Below are positions 9,025 through 17,529 of a stretch of DNA of 64,000 nt, piece after piece (within the stretch, counting starts at the first letter, position 1; each line of letters starts with the position of its first letter). This stretch comes from Bin55 sp965205545 (lineage in GTDB: Bacteria > Pseudomonadota > Gammaproteobacteria > Pseudomonadales > Azotimanducaceae), in NCBI GenBank assembly GCA_965205545.1, contig OZ242170.1:806001-870000 (forward strand), written 5' to 3'. The notes below the pieces were generated by a model. The model did no database searches, was not told the DNA's origin, and saw only the letters and a list, made by a program, of their open reading frames with translations. Made by a program: the position numbers and the translations under genes.

Positions 9025-10938
9025 ATGGCCGAATCGACGGACCAAAAGCAACGGATTAGGTCTCTGATTGCAATTGCCTCGATATCTCTGCTGGTCGGCA
9101 TTGGAATTGGCATAGCGACGTCGTTGTTTTTTCGCAACAACGGAACCGAATTCAGTGAGCAACTCGAAGTGCCGACGTATAGCGGTGATAACGAGCAGGA
9201 ACAAGCTTCGTCAACACCTACAACGGCACCAATTGGCAAACAACCTAGCACCCTTAAAGACTTCACGGATTTGTCGAAGTTCAAGAGCAATCTTGCGAGG
9301 AGTGCGGCGCTGTACCAGTTTCTGGCAGCTGCAAACGCCGATCAATTGCGCGAGTATTTGAAACAAGCTAATGCAATATCAGAAGGACCAATTAGAGAGT
9401 CAATAGAGAATGCGATCATGCAGCACTTGGGCGCAAATGATCCAACTCTTGCACTGGACATTGCAGACGAGTTTGGCGACGATCGTAGAGAGAAGCTTGT
9501 TACCTGGATTTTCCAGGATTGGTCAATGATTGCCTTGGACAATGCGATTGAGCATGCAGCAAGTCTCGACGAGCATTTTCAATGGCATGCCATTACCGGC
9601 ATCCTTCTATCCAAACAATCCTCTTCCATAGACGAGCTGCGAACGCTTGCTCAAAGGGCCGGAAATGAAGACGCTGCCATTACATTCATAGCCTATTCCA
9701 AGAGCAACACATATCAAGATGATCCAGAGTCTGCGTGGAACAACTACGTAGCCGAAGTCAAAACCCAGTCCAAACAACCAAGTGACGCATATTTGGGACT
9801 ACTGATCAATGTGGCAAAAGCGTGGATCCAAAAAGACGGAGTGGGAGTGTTAACCCGAATCAGTGAGACGTTAGAAAATCCGGAGGTAGAGCGATCTCTG
9901 TTCTTGGGATTGTTCTCTAGGTTCCATGGATCACACCCTCAGCTCGCACTGGACGTAATCTTGAATTCTCCCCACGGCGTGACTCGACATATGGCACGAA
10001 ATGTTGTCGAGGATTGGGCAAAGTCCGAACCGAGAGCAGCTTTGGATGCAGCACTGGACGTGGATTCTCCTAGCTTGAGAAGCAAATTGCTCGACCATGC
10101 TCTCACGGGGTGGGCAAGCTCGTCTCCGAGCGATCTCCTAAACGAGACTCCAAGCCTTCCTGAAAGTATTCGCGGGCTGAGCTTGGAGAAAGCGCTCATC
10201 TCTTTGGCCCGATCAGAGCCACAAACTGTGATCGCATACTTGGACCAGATTTCCACCCAGAGGAGCAAGAACGCGGTTACTGAAGCCATCGCCATAGGTT
10301 GGGCGAAGCAGGAACTCGCAGCGGCGCTTGGATGGATACGCTCAGAAAGCCATACAAGCAAAATCCAGTCTAAATTATTGAAATCTGTGTTTCGGGAACT
10401 TGCCAACAATAATCCTAGGCATGCATTTCAAGCTGCTGTTGGGCAACCGCTTGACGAGTCACTAGTCGGATTGGAGGTCGAAGTCCTAAACTGGGTGTCC
10501 TATAACGATCCAGATTTAGCCATAGCGCTGCTAAAGGAAGTTGATCGAAACGAAGAGACAAAGACCGAAGCATTCAGCTCACTCATTAGGACTCTAGCTT
10601 TTACAAACAATCCAAGGAGCTCAATTGAGGTCGCGCTCGAATTCGCCCAAACGGGTACCTACGTCATCAACTATCAGTCCATTTTTTCAATGGTCGCCAA
10701 TTCCGACCCAGAACTGCTTCTCGAAACATTCGATCAGTTGCCATCTGGTGAATTGAAGTCTCACATTGCGAACCAACTTCTGAAAAGCGTGAATTTGGAG
10801 GAGAACCTCTCTAAGGAGCAAATCGAACGGTTAAAGGGGTTTGAATCTGAAGATCCACAGTTCCCCACACACATGTCCGACCGGCTCAGAGAAGCCTTTG
10901 AAAAGGTAAATGAGATAATTGAAGAAGAAACTGAGTAG
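9025..10938 (+). CDS. Membrane-anchored repeat protein, paralogue B
   Basis: This 637-residue protein starts at ATG 9025. Residues 1-40 contain a basic patch (KQRIRS) and one hydrophobic helix (LIAIASISLLVGIGIGIATSLFF); a Glu/Thr-rich linker follows, then helical repeats. Repeat marks are EPRAALDAALDVD, SPSDLLNE, EPQTVIAYLDQIS, NPRHAFQAAVGQPLDE, DPDLAIALLKEV and DPELLLETFDQLP. Several blocks align with paralogue A in the same order: FQAAVGQPLDE here against FETALEQPIDE there, and FDQLPSGELKS against IDKLPTDEIKS. Both N-termini share (L/F)-x-(D/E)-LS-(K/E)-(F/Y)-KS. The C-terminus is acidic. No enzymatic motif is seen. Confidence 0.8.
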   Translation: MAESTDQKQRIRSLIAIASISLLVGIGIGIATSLFFRNNGTEFSEQLEVPTYSGDNEQEQASSTPTTAPIGKQPSTLKDFTDLSKFKSNLARSAALYQFLAAANADQLREYLKQANAISEGPIRESIENAIMQHLGANDPTLALDIADEFGDDRREKLVTWIFQDWSMIALDNAIEHAASLDEHFQWHAITGILLSKQSSSIDELRTLAQRAGNEDAAITFIAYSKSNTYQDDPESAWNNYVAEVKTQSKQPSDAYLGLLINVAKAWIQKDGVGVLTRISETLENPEVERSLFLGLFSRFHGSHPQLALDVILNSPHGVTRHMARNVVEDWAKSEPRAALDAALDVDSPSLRSKLLDHALTGWASSSPSDLLNETPSLPESIRGLSLEKALISLARSEPQTVIAYLDQISTQRSKNAVTEAIAIGWAKQELAAALGWIRSESHTSKIQSKLLKSVFRELANNNPRHAFQAAVGQPLDESLVGLEVEVLNWVSYNDPDLAIALLKEVDRNEETKTEAFSSLIRTLAFTNNPRSSIEVALEFAQTGTYVINYQSIFSMVANSDPELLLETFDQLPSGELKSHIANQLLKSVNLEENLSKEQIERLKGFESEDPQFPTHMSDRLREAFEKVNEIIEEETE

Positions 10939-11092
10939 ATTGCGTTCCTAAGGGATCGAACAGGGGAGCGATCTTCCAGCCCTCACGCTAGCGACGGTGA
11001 ACACACTGTTCCTTGAGGTTGCAGCCAAAAATCTCGTTGCTGCTCACGTGAGTACAACTCAACCAGTTAATGCAATTAGTGGGAGCAACGTA

Positions 11093-12013
11093 ATGAAAAT
11101 TGGTATCTACGGTGGCAACGTCCGACGCGGAGCTCCGCTAACTAGCCTGATCGACGACATAGTCGCCATGGAAGATCGTGGATTCGCTAGCTACTGGATG
11201 CCGCAGGCGGGATCGTTTGACGTTCTTACCATGATCGGCGTTGCAGGCCAACACACTTCACGGATTGAGCTTGGCACAGCAATTGTCCCTAGCTATCCTC
11301 GTCACCCCAACGCTCTTGCCGAACAAGCGGCTACAGCAAATGCCCTCTGTGGCGGCAGACTGGTGCTTGGTGTGGGACCGTCCCATGCGCCTGCAATTGA
11401 ACGTCTGGGCTTGGCTTACGATCGACCAGCTCTACACATGCGTGAGTACGTTTCGGTTCTGCGCTCCCTCGGCGAGACAGGCAGAGTAGATTTTTCGGGC
11501 GATATCTATCATATCCAAACAGGATTTGCCTGCCCTGACGCTCAACCGTTTCCGATTGTCATCTCGGCACTGGCACCCCTGATGCTGAAAGTGGCAGGTG
11601 AAGTCGCAGATGGCACGGTTACTTGGATGGTCGGACGCAAGACCATCCGCGAGCACACAGTGCCCCGCATTACACGTGCAGCTCGCGACTCTGGAAGAGA
11701 CGAACCCCGCGTGATAGTTGGCGTTCCCGTCTGCTGCCATGACGACAAGGATCAAGCCATTGCGCGCTCGATACAGATATTCCAACACTACACTCAACTG
11801 CCAAATTACCGACGACAGCTTGACTCAGAAGGACTCGATCAGGCAGGCGAGATTGCGGTTGTGGGCAACGAGCAGGAAATAGCGGAAGGTTTGCAGGAAT
11901 TTTTTAATGCTGGTGCCACGGAAGTCATCGCAAGCGTTTATCCGGCAGGTGACAGTGGACGAGCATCGTTTGAAAGGACCTTTAGCTGTCTGGCTGATCT
12001 AGCTGCAAACTAG
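11093..12013 (+). CDS. LLM-class flavin/F420-dependent oxidoreductase
   Basis: I place the start at ATG 11093 (MKIGIYGGNVRRG), with GGGAG about 8 bases upstream; the frame is open back to 10997, but those residues lack family character. The 306-residue protein has RGFASYWMPQAGSFD, a RIELGTAIVPSYPRHP strand-loop, GGRLVLGVGPSH and PIVISALAPLMLKVAGEVADGTVTWM. These fit luciferase-like F420 enzymes of the methylenetetrahydromethanopterin reductase/glucose-6-phosphate dehydrogenase type. It stands alone between paralogue B and the PiT-like permease and is one of three LLM genes here. Confidence 0.9.
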   Translation: MKIGIYGGNVRRGAPLTSLIDDIVAMEDRGFASYWMPQAGSFDVLTMIGVAGQHTSRIELGTAIVPSYPRHPNALAEQAATANALCGGRLVLGVGPSHAPAIERLGLAYDRPALHMREYVSVLRSLGETGRVDFSGDIYHIQTGFACPDAQPFPIVISALAPLMLKVAGEVADGTVTWMVGRKTIREHTVPRITRAARDSGRDEPRVIVGVPVCCHDDKDQAIARSIQIFQHYTQLPNYRRQLDSEGLDQAGEIAVVGNEQEIAEGLQEFFNAGATEVIASVYPAGDSGRASFERTFSCLADLAAN

Positions 12014-12234
12014 ATCTTCGACAGTCCTAACGTACGCGGAATATGTGCTCGATTGCGAAGTAGGTGTATTGCTATTGCACCTTTAGCATCAAACTGACCT
12101 GCCTTCTTAATCTCGCACTTAGTATTGGTTATTCGAGGCTTCTCATGCTGTAGATGTCATAAACCTGCAACAAAATTTTGATAGTCATAACAACTCGCAA
12201 AGTCTGACCTTTCCAAGGATCTGAGGGACACCCA

Positions 12235-13215
12235 ATGGACTTGCTAACAATCTACATGATTGTTGGGTTTTTGCTAGCTGCCTATTCAGTTGTCGCCAAC
12301 GATTCAATTCAAACCCTAGGCACCTTTCTCGCATCCAATTCCCATCGGCCTTGGTGGCTTCTTTGGATTTTTGCCTCTTCAATCCTTCTAGCCGTAATTG
12401 CTTACAGTTGGTTCGCCAATGGCGGTGATCCCGCGTATGGACGACTGGAGAACTTCCCAGTCCCTATCGGTGGAGTTTCATGGTTGCACGTCATTCCACC
12501 CCTAGCGTTGTTGGTTCTCACGCGGATGGGCGTGCCGGTCAGCACGACTTTCCTAATTCTCACCGTATTCGCAGTTACCGGCGGAGAGACCAGCAACCTT
12601 TACAAGATGCTGACAAAGTCTGGGCTTGGCTATCTCGTTGCGTTCGTTTCGACACTTGTGCTTTTTTCCTTCGTGTTTCATCGTCTAACCAAGTACTTTC
12701 ACAAGACGAGCAACCAACAAAGACCAAAGTATTGGGTCGTGCTGCAATGGCTGTCCACTGGATTTCTGTGGAGCCAATGGCTCATTCAAGACTTGGCGAA
12801 TATTTTCGTCTATCTGCCACGCGAGCTTTCTCTTGGCTGGCTTGTTTTTGGTTTGGTGGTTTTGGTTGCCATGCAAGGCTACATCTTCTATACGTTTGGG
12901 GGAAAGATCCAGAAGATCGTGACCTCCAAGACCGATACCACCGACATACGGGCGGCGACCATCATTGATTTCATCTACGGGATCATTCTCCTTATATTCA
13001 AGGAGTGGAGCAGCATGCCGATGAGCACTACGTGGGTCTTTCTAGGTGTACTTGCCGGACGGGAGATTGCACTGTCTCGCTACCTGGTCGACGTGTCCTT
13101 CCACGAGACAATCAAGAAGATTGTTTCAGATGCGTTGAAAGCCTTTTCAGGTCTCGTCGTTAGCGTAGTCCTGGCATTTGGTCTGCCGTGGCTGTTCCAA
13201 AGGTTCTTCGTATAG
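12235..13215 (+). CDS. PiT-like multi-pass permease (putative phosphate/anion transporter)
   Basis: This 326-residue protein has about eight hydrophobic segments. Two short motifs recur in the two halves in a way that recalls the inverted repeat of PiT transporters: VVANDSIQTLGTFLAS in helix 1-2 (compare the ANDxxNSxGT type) and GVPVSTTFLIL near residue 100, then MPMSTTWVFLGVLAGREIAL near residue 265 (compare PVSTTH). The central cytoplasmic loop is short. PiT proteins carry phosphate or sulfate with H+ or Na+. This is an inference from motif pattern only. No regulator or partner gene adjoins it, and it ends 8 bp from the convergent phosphotriesterase gene. Confidence 0.6.
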   Translation: MDLLTIYMIVGFLLAAYSVVANDSIQTLGTFLASNSHRPWWLLWIFASSILLAVIAYSWFANGGDPAYGRLENFPVPIGGVSWLHVIPPLALLVLTRMGVPVSTTFLILTVFAVTGGETSNLYKMLTKSGLGYLVAFVSTLVLFSFVFHRLTKYFHKTSNQQRPKYWVVLQWLSTGFLWSQWLIQDLANIFVYLPRELSLGWLVFGLVVLVAMQGYIFYTFGGKIQKIVTSKTDTTDIRAATIIDFIYGIILLIFKEWSSMPMSTTWVFLGVLAGREIALSRYLVDVSFHETIKKIVSDALKAFSGLVVSVVLAFGLPWLFQRFFV

Positions 13216-13223
13216 TCGAATCT

Positions 13224-14180
13224 CTACGAGGAACTGAAGAAGTTGCGTGGATTGTCCACGAAGAGTTTCTCAAGCTGACGATCGGTGACGCCTAGTTCCT
13301 TCAAGTCCGGAATGACATGGCGATGGATGTAGAGGAACTGGTCCATGTTGGATCTGGTGAATTCGTGCTCCTGGGGAATCGTGCCGTCCGGCCGCTCCTT
13401 GTGTAGATGCAGGCAAATGCAATCGTGCGAAGGGCAAAGTCGGTCCTCATAGCCCATTTCGATCAATCGATTTAAAGTCACAGTTCTCATGTAGGGGCTT
13501 ACCAGCCGCCCTGGATAGCGGTCTAGACCCAAATAGCATCCTTGGTCCAAGATCCATTGCAGATACTCTGTGTCGGTGGTGTCGTTGGAATGGTCGATCT
13601 TCACGCGTGTGAGATCGACGCCCTCCTCCCGAAAAATTGCAATTTGACGCCGGGCGACTTGGTTCGTTGGATGCGAGTGAACCATTATTGGAAGGCCGGT
13701 CTCGTTATGGGCTCGTGAAACCGCACGAGCCATCACCTCGAGCTCCGGCGTGACCCCTTCATAGTCGGCAGCACACTTAAGAATTCCAGCTTTGACATCC
13801 GTGCCTCTAAAGCCCTCCTCAACATCGCGCACAAACTCCCGTGCCATTTGGTTCGCGGATACACCGCGGAGAAAACCGGGTACGCTGAGCCACCATCCAG
13901 TAGTGTTTACGATGTTTACGCCCGAACCTTCCGACACCGCGCGCAAGAATTCGGGCTCCTTTCCCAAGTCATGCGTGGTGGCATCCACCATAGTGTCGAT
14001 ACCATGAGATTTCGCGCGCTGGAGTGCTTCTATCGCCCGTTGTGTACGGTCTTCAGGTCCGAACAAATCAGGAAATGATTGAAAGATGCCTGGTCCACCG
14101 ACGAGCACATGCTCATGCATGAGCGTGAAACCTAGGTCATCGGCGTCTATGGGACCAGTAACAGTATTTACCGTGGCCAT
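13224..14180 (-). CDS. Phosphotriesterase-family metal hydrolase (lactonase-like)
   Basis: This 318-residue amidohydrolase-superfamily protein has the full binuclear set of the phosphotriesterase family: His22 and His24 (LMHEHV), a carboxylated-lysine candidate Lys135 (AGILKCAADYEG), His168 and His170 (MVHSHPT), His197 (IDHSND) and Asp220 (LGLDRY). The end of the protein, VDNPRNFFS, is also typical. Members include lactonases that open acyl-homoserine or other lactones and weak organophosphate hydrolases. A lactonase is the more likely native role. No neighbouring gene indicates the substrate. Confidence 0.92.
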   Translation of the reverse strand: MATVNTVTGPIDADDLGFTLMHEHVLVGGPGIFQSFPDLFGPEDRTQRAIEALQRAKSHGIDTMVDATTHDLGKEPEFLRAVSEGSGVNIVNTTGWWLSVPGFLRGVSANQMAREFVRDVEEGFRGTDVKAGILKCAADYEGVTPELEVMARAVSRAHNETGLPIMVHSHPTNQVARRQIAIFREEGVDLTRVKIDHSNDTTDTEYLQWILDQGCYLGLDRYPGRLVSPYMRTVTLNRLIEMGYEDRLCPSHDCICLHLHKERPDGTIPQEHEFTRSNMDQFLYIHRHVIPDLKELGVTDRQLEKLFVDNPRNFFSSS

Positions 14181-14620
14181 GGGTTTCTCCTCTATTCCTC
14201 TACTGTGCTTGCGTCATTTGTATCGTGGCAGGCCACGTACGATGATCAAAAACCGTATTTCAAGCTCTAGTGCCAAAATTGGCTACAACATCCTCAAATG
14301 GTACCAATCGACACTGAAATGGTGCGATCATGGGTGTGTTACGGATTGCCGTGGTGTTCAGTTGTGGAGCAGTGTCTACTATGCGCCTGCTTCCTCCATG
14401 AGAAATAGACCCAGAGCGGTAGTGAGAATCGCAATCCCTTGCTTGAGTTCCGGCGCGCAAAAATCAGTTGCACCTGTAGTCAGATCCAAGAGGAACAGTC
14501 AATTGACATGCAAGCGCAACTTTTCCGCGAGTCCCTGTGTCCAACGTTGCTCTTTGCTCTATGCAGCGAGAGAGCAATGATTGCTATTTATTCCATGGCA
14601 TTGTAAGAGGAGCGTGCAAA
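14181..14620. other. Gene-free interval between divergent genes
   Basis: The interval separates the phosphotriesterase start (minus) from the methyltransferase start (plus). It should hold both promoters, but I see no clear -35/-10 pair. An AAGAGGAG-type ribosome site at about 14605-14612 serves the methyltransferase. Confidence 0.45.
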
Positions 14621-15454
14621 GTGGCCTACGATCCAAAATACCCGCGAGCACATTACGATCGCGTTGGAATTGACGAGTGGACGCGGTTGACACGCTCCCG
14701 TCACGGCGAACTCAACTTTCTCGTGCACATGGATGTAATGCGGCGACACATTAAGGACAGCATGAATGTGCTGGAAATTGGCGCTGGTGCAGGCATTTAC
14801 ACCAAAGAACTCGTCCAGATGTGCAGGCGTTTAGTTGTTGCAGATATTTCCAAAGTGCAACTGGATGCGAATCAAGAGAAAATGCGTGAGCTAGGCTTGT
14901 TGAATCTTGTTGGAGAATATCGGCAACTAGACCTTGTGGACTTGAGCCCGCTCGCAGCCGAATCGTTCGATGCAATTGTCTGCGTAGGTGGAACCCTAAG
15001 CTACCTACTGGATAAGGCCTCAGTCGGAGTCCAGCAAATGCTGCGCACAGTGAAGCCTAGAGGTATCGTAATTCTGGGAGTCATGTCGCTCATCAATTCA
15101 GTGGTACGGCTAATGCACTTGGTCCCACCAACAAAGGAGATTCGCGGATTGGCCAACACAAGATGGCTCCTTGAGACTGGTCTACAGGATAAGGAGCACA
15201 ATCCCGAGACGGAGCATTATTGCCACATGATGACAAGTGCGGATATCGACGAGCTCTTGGATTTGGATGTTGTTGAAATAGTCGAGAGGCGAGCTGCCGG
15301 TCTACTAGGGATGGCTGGCGAGGAATCACTCAATGCTGTAAGAGCTGACACCGACCTTTGGAATCTCATAGTAGAAAGGGATCTGGAATGGTCAAAACTT
15401 CCTAGCGCGTTGGATCTTGGAGACAACATCCTCTACGTAGTCCGAAGACGCTAG
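14621..15454 (+). CDS. Class I SAM-dependent methyltransferase
   Basis: I take GTG 14621 as start because AGAGGAG lies 8 bases upstream; the frame is open further to 14537. The 277-residue protein has Rossmann-like methyltransferase motifs: motif I VLEIGAGAGIYTKEL near residue 50, an acidic end of strand 2 (LVVADIS), and the motif IV region SFDAIVCVGGTLSYLLD. The C-terminal half is helical and acidic, with no known substrate domain. It acts on a small molecule, protein or RNA of unknown identity. It stands alone, downstream of a gene-free region and upstream of the repeat-rich segment. Confidence 0.85.
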   Translation: MAYDPKYPRAHYDRVGIDEWTRLTRSRHGELNFLVHMDVMRRHIKDSMNVLEIGAGAGIYTKELVQMCRRLVVADISKVQLDANQEKMRELGLLNLVGEYRQLDLVDLSPLAAESFDAIVCVGGTLSYLLDKASVGVQQMLRTVKPRGIVILGVMSLINSVVRLMHLVPPTKEIRGLANTRWLLETGLQDKEHNPETEHYCHMMTSADIDELLDLDVVEIVERRAAGLLGMAGEESLNAVRADTDLWNLIVERDLEWSKLPSALDLGDNILYVVRRR

Positions 15455-15580
15455 CTAAGCTTTTTGGATGAGTCTACATAGCTCAACAGAGACGAATCTC
15501 GGAATCGAAATCCAAAACATTGGCATTCAGTAAGGGATTATCAGATCTTCTTGGTGTTGTATACGCTAATGTTGACGCTG

Positions 15581-15614
15581 ATTCGAATGGCTCATTTGTA
15601 GTTAAGTGTTGAAA
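15581..15614 (-). repeat. Left inverted copy of repeat end (34 bp)
   Basis: These 34 bases are the exact reverse complement of 19213-19246, so the two bound a 3.67-kb segment in inverted orientation. The inner part (GGCTCATTTGTAGTTAAG, reverse complement) also matches the ends of the repeat copies at 15888-15913 and 15991-16017. Only this terminal part of the longer repeat is present here; identity stops after base 15614. Confidence 0.85.
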
Positions 15615-15658
15615 ACGAGGTAAATCGGCTCAATCTTTGTTCCAAGTGATTGATTTGC

Positions 15659-15868
15659 ATGGCTAAGTTGTCTGTGGACAAACAAACATTTTCCTCTATG
15701 CTGGACTCTCTATGTGGTATGTCCTGTGAAGATCTGGATGAGCAGGAGGACCATGCCCGTTGGTGGCACGGCAGTCGTAAAGTAATGGAAGCTCTCCAGA
15801 ATCTCGACCGATGGATGACCGAAACCAGAGGGCTCAAAAGTCCGCTCTCAGCGAGTGCGAGCTCTTGA
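15659..15868 (+). CDS. Small hypothetical ORF overlapping a repeat
   Basis: An ATG at 15659 opens a 69-residue frame (MAKLSVDKQTFSSM...), with helical, acidic, Trp-containing residues (DEQEDHARWWHGS) in the middle. Its last 20 residues fall inside the first copy of the 104-bp repeat, so the true end may be artificial. No good ribosome site is visible. It may be a real small protein or the relic of a gene cut by repeat insertion. Confidence 0.3.
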   Translation: MAKLSVDKQTFSSMLDSLCGMSCEDLDEQEDHARWWHGSRKVMEALQNLDRWMTETRGLKSPLSASASS

Positions 15869-15913
15869 ACCCTTCAAATGGAGAAGATTTCAACACTTAA
15901 CTACAAATGAGCC
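15810..15913 (+). repeat. Dispersed repeat, copy 1 of a tandem pair
   Basis: This copy ends with TTTCAACACTTAACTACA plus AATGAGCC (15888-15913), identical over 26 bp to the copy at 19134-19246. Upstream, the blocks TCAGCGA, GTGCGAG and TCTTGAACCC keep the same order and spacing as in the other copies. It is the most diverged in its 5' half and overlaps the end of the small ORF. Confidence 0.7.
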
Positions 15914-16017
15914 GATATCTAAGCTGGATTCAAGCCGTTCGGAAGCCCTCACTCAGCGAATGTGAGGTCTTGAGTCCCTCCAAGACAGAGGATTTCAACA
16001 CTTAAATACAAATGAGC
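15914..16017 (+). repeat. Dispersed repeat, copy 2 of a tandem pair
   Basis: This copy directly abuts copy 1. It aligns without gaps over 104 bp to 19134-19237 with about 17 differences by my hand count (roughly 84% identity). It starts GATATCT and ends ACTTAAATACAAATGAGC. Confidence 0.8.
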
Positions 16018-16076
16018 GATTTAGGATGGAGTTGACTTTTGCATCAGCTGGACCAAGTTTCCTTCTGGATCCTCGA

Positions 16077-16649
16077 TCATGGAGAATACAACACTCTGGC
16101 TTCCAGCTCCAGCAACTGCTGTTTCAGAGGTAAGCCACCGCCGTATCCGACGAGTTTGCCACTCTGTCCGATGACTCGATGACAGGGAATGACGACTGGC
16201 AAGGGATTATGATGGTTGGCTTGACCGATCGCTCGAACCGCATTGGGACGTTTTATTCGCACTGCTATATCTTTGTAAGTCCTAGTTTCACCATACGGGA
16301 TGCTTCGTAGCGCTTGCCAAACCTGCTTTTGGAAGGCAGTACCGCTGTCGTTGAGATCAATACTTATCGACCAATCTCGCAGATCCCCTCGCAAATAGGC
16401 AGTTAATTCTTCCTCTGTCTGATCCAAGATTTTTGCACTTTCATGATTGTTGGAATCGTCGAGCGAATCGTCAGCTGCACCAAGAATGATTTGTTGCAAA
16501 CCTTGAGGAGATGCCACTAGAGTAAGTGTCCCAATTTCAGTTTGGAGGATTCTGGATTTCATATCGCCGTTTGGGTCAACTACTTTTACTTCTATTGTCA
16601 TGATAGACTTCTTTACTAAGGTTGGGGTTATTAGGACGGACTTCCCCAT
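16077..16649 (-). CDS. ogt: Methylated-DNA-protein-cysteine methyltransferase
   Basis: This 190-residue protein has the active-site motif PVVIPCHRVI with acceptor Cys156, the following GYGGGLPLKQQLLELE, and the helix-turn-helix region SIPYGETRTYKDIA with Arg-finger context RPNAVRAIG. It transfers O6-alkyl groups from guanine to its own cysteine in a suicide reaction. The start at 16649 has AAAGGA 4 bases upstream; an internal ATG at 16601 is an alternative. The length fits Ogt rather than Ada, since no N-terminal regulatory domain is present. It lies inside the inverted-repeat-bounded segment. Confidence 0.95.
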   Translation of the reverse strand: MGKSVLITPTLVKKSIMTIEVKVVDPNGDMKSRILQTEIGTLTLVASPQGLQQIILGAADDSLDDSNNHESAKILDQTEEELTAYLRGDLRDWSISIDLNDSGTAFQKQVWQALRSIPYGETRTYKDIAVRIKRPNAVRAIGQANHHNPLPVVIPCHRVIGQSGKLVGYGGGLPLKQQLLELEARVLYSP

Positions 16650-16814
16650 TAGGTCCTTTGACCATAATGATTGCTCCGTTTGTGAAGCTGTGAATTGTAG
16701 CTAAGATTTACAGAAATTACGCTTAAATTTCAAAGTGACGCACTACCAAACTCCGAGAGATGACCTGGCTAAGAGTTTCGTGGATGCAAGGCGCCCAACG
16801 TCGCTCTTTGTCTA

Positions 16815-17240
16815 TCAGATGAGTTCGAAATTCCGATTTCGAAACTTTGAATCGCCGTTACCATCCCTTTCTAAGAATTCCCGATAATTCGCTGAAGTCA
16901 TTCCTCGCTCACGCATTCTCACTTCACGAGCAGAAAACCGTTTTGCGAGACCGGGGCTCAGTGTGACGAGGAGATCCGCCCGTTCGATTTCACCATTTTT
17001 GTCTCGATCCTTGGATTCGAACCTTTTCTTCCAAGGTATTTCACTCGTTGCGTGCATGGGCAGGACAACAGCGACTAAAACCGCTGCTGGACCGCTCCCA
17101 TCGAGCCGACCTTGGACCACCAGGGCATGTTTCGAACGAGTTCCGTTGGCGCGGGCCATTTCTCGACATAGAACTGTTGGAATTAGTTTTCGACGAATAC
17201 ACGGATCACAGAAGACGCGGATTCGTCCCTTTGTTCGCAT
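16815..17240 (-). CDS. EF-hand-like small protein, possibly degenerate
   Basis: This frame encodes up to 141 residues. Residues 76-90 hold a good EF-hand loop (KDRDKNGEIERADLL), and a second, weaker one is at ERDGNGDSKF near the C-terminus. A hydrophobic stretch (AAVLVAVVLPMHATSE, residues 51-66) looks like the end of a signal peptide, so the true start may be internal and the first 40 Arg-rich residues may be non-coding. The C-terminal half matches small periplasmic calcium-binding EF-hand proteins. The gene may be intact with a later start, or decayed at its 5' end. Confidence 0.5.
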   Translation of the reverse strand: MRTKGRIRVFCDPCIRRKLIPTVLCREMARANGTRSKHALVVQGRLDGSGPAAVLVAVVLPMHATSEIPWKKRFESKDRDKNGEIERADLLVTLSPGLAKRFSAREVRMRERGMTSANYREFLERDGNGDSKFRNRNFELI

Positions 17241-17529
17241 GTTGCCAGAAAGTCAGACTTGGTTTCGAGCGCTAAACGCAATTCGATTTTTTCAGTCTTT
17301 TTGGACCACTAGTTAGACGGCAATGAGATCTCCCAATCAGATCTCTACTATCCAGCTTCTTACTATTCTTCGCCAAGTGAAATCTTCAATTGCACGTAGA
17401 CTTTCGTGTCATGACATTGTGAAAGTCGAGATATGTGCGCCTTCCTCATTCAAATCGAAATAACGAGCGTCCTTCTTAAGGCGACTTAAGCCGCCGAGAT
17501 CATGTCTTCTTTCACTCGCTCAACGGGAG

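Noticed and set aside
15810..16017. Tandem repeats as a CRISPR array
   Set aside because: Only two abutting copies with no spacers, a unit of about 104 bp and 15-20% divergence; this is not CRISPR architecture.
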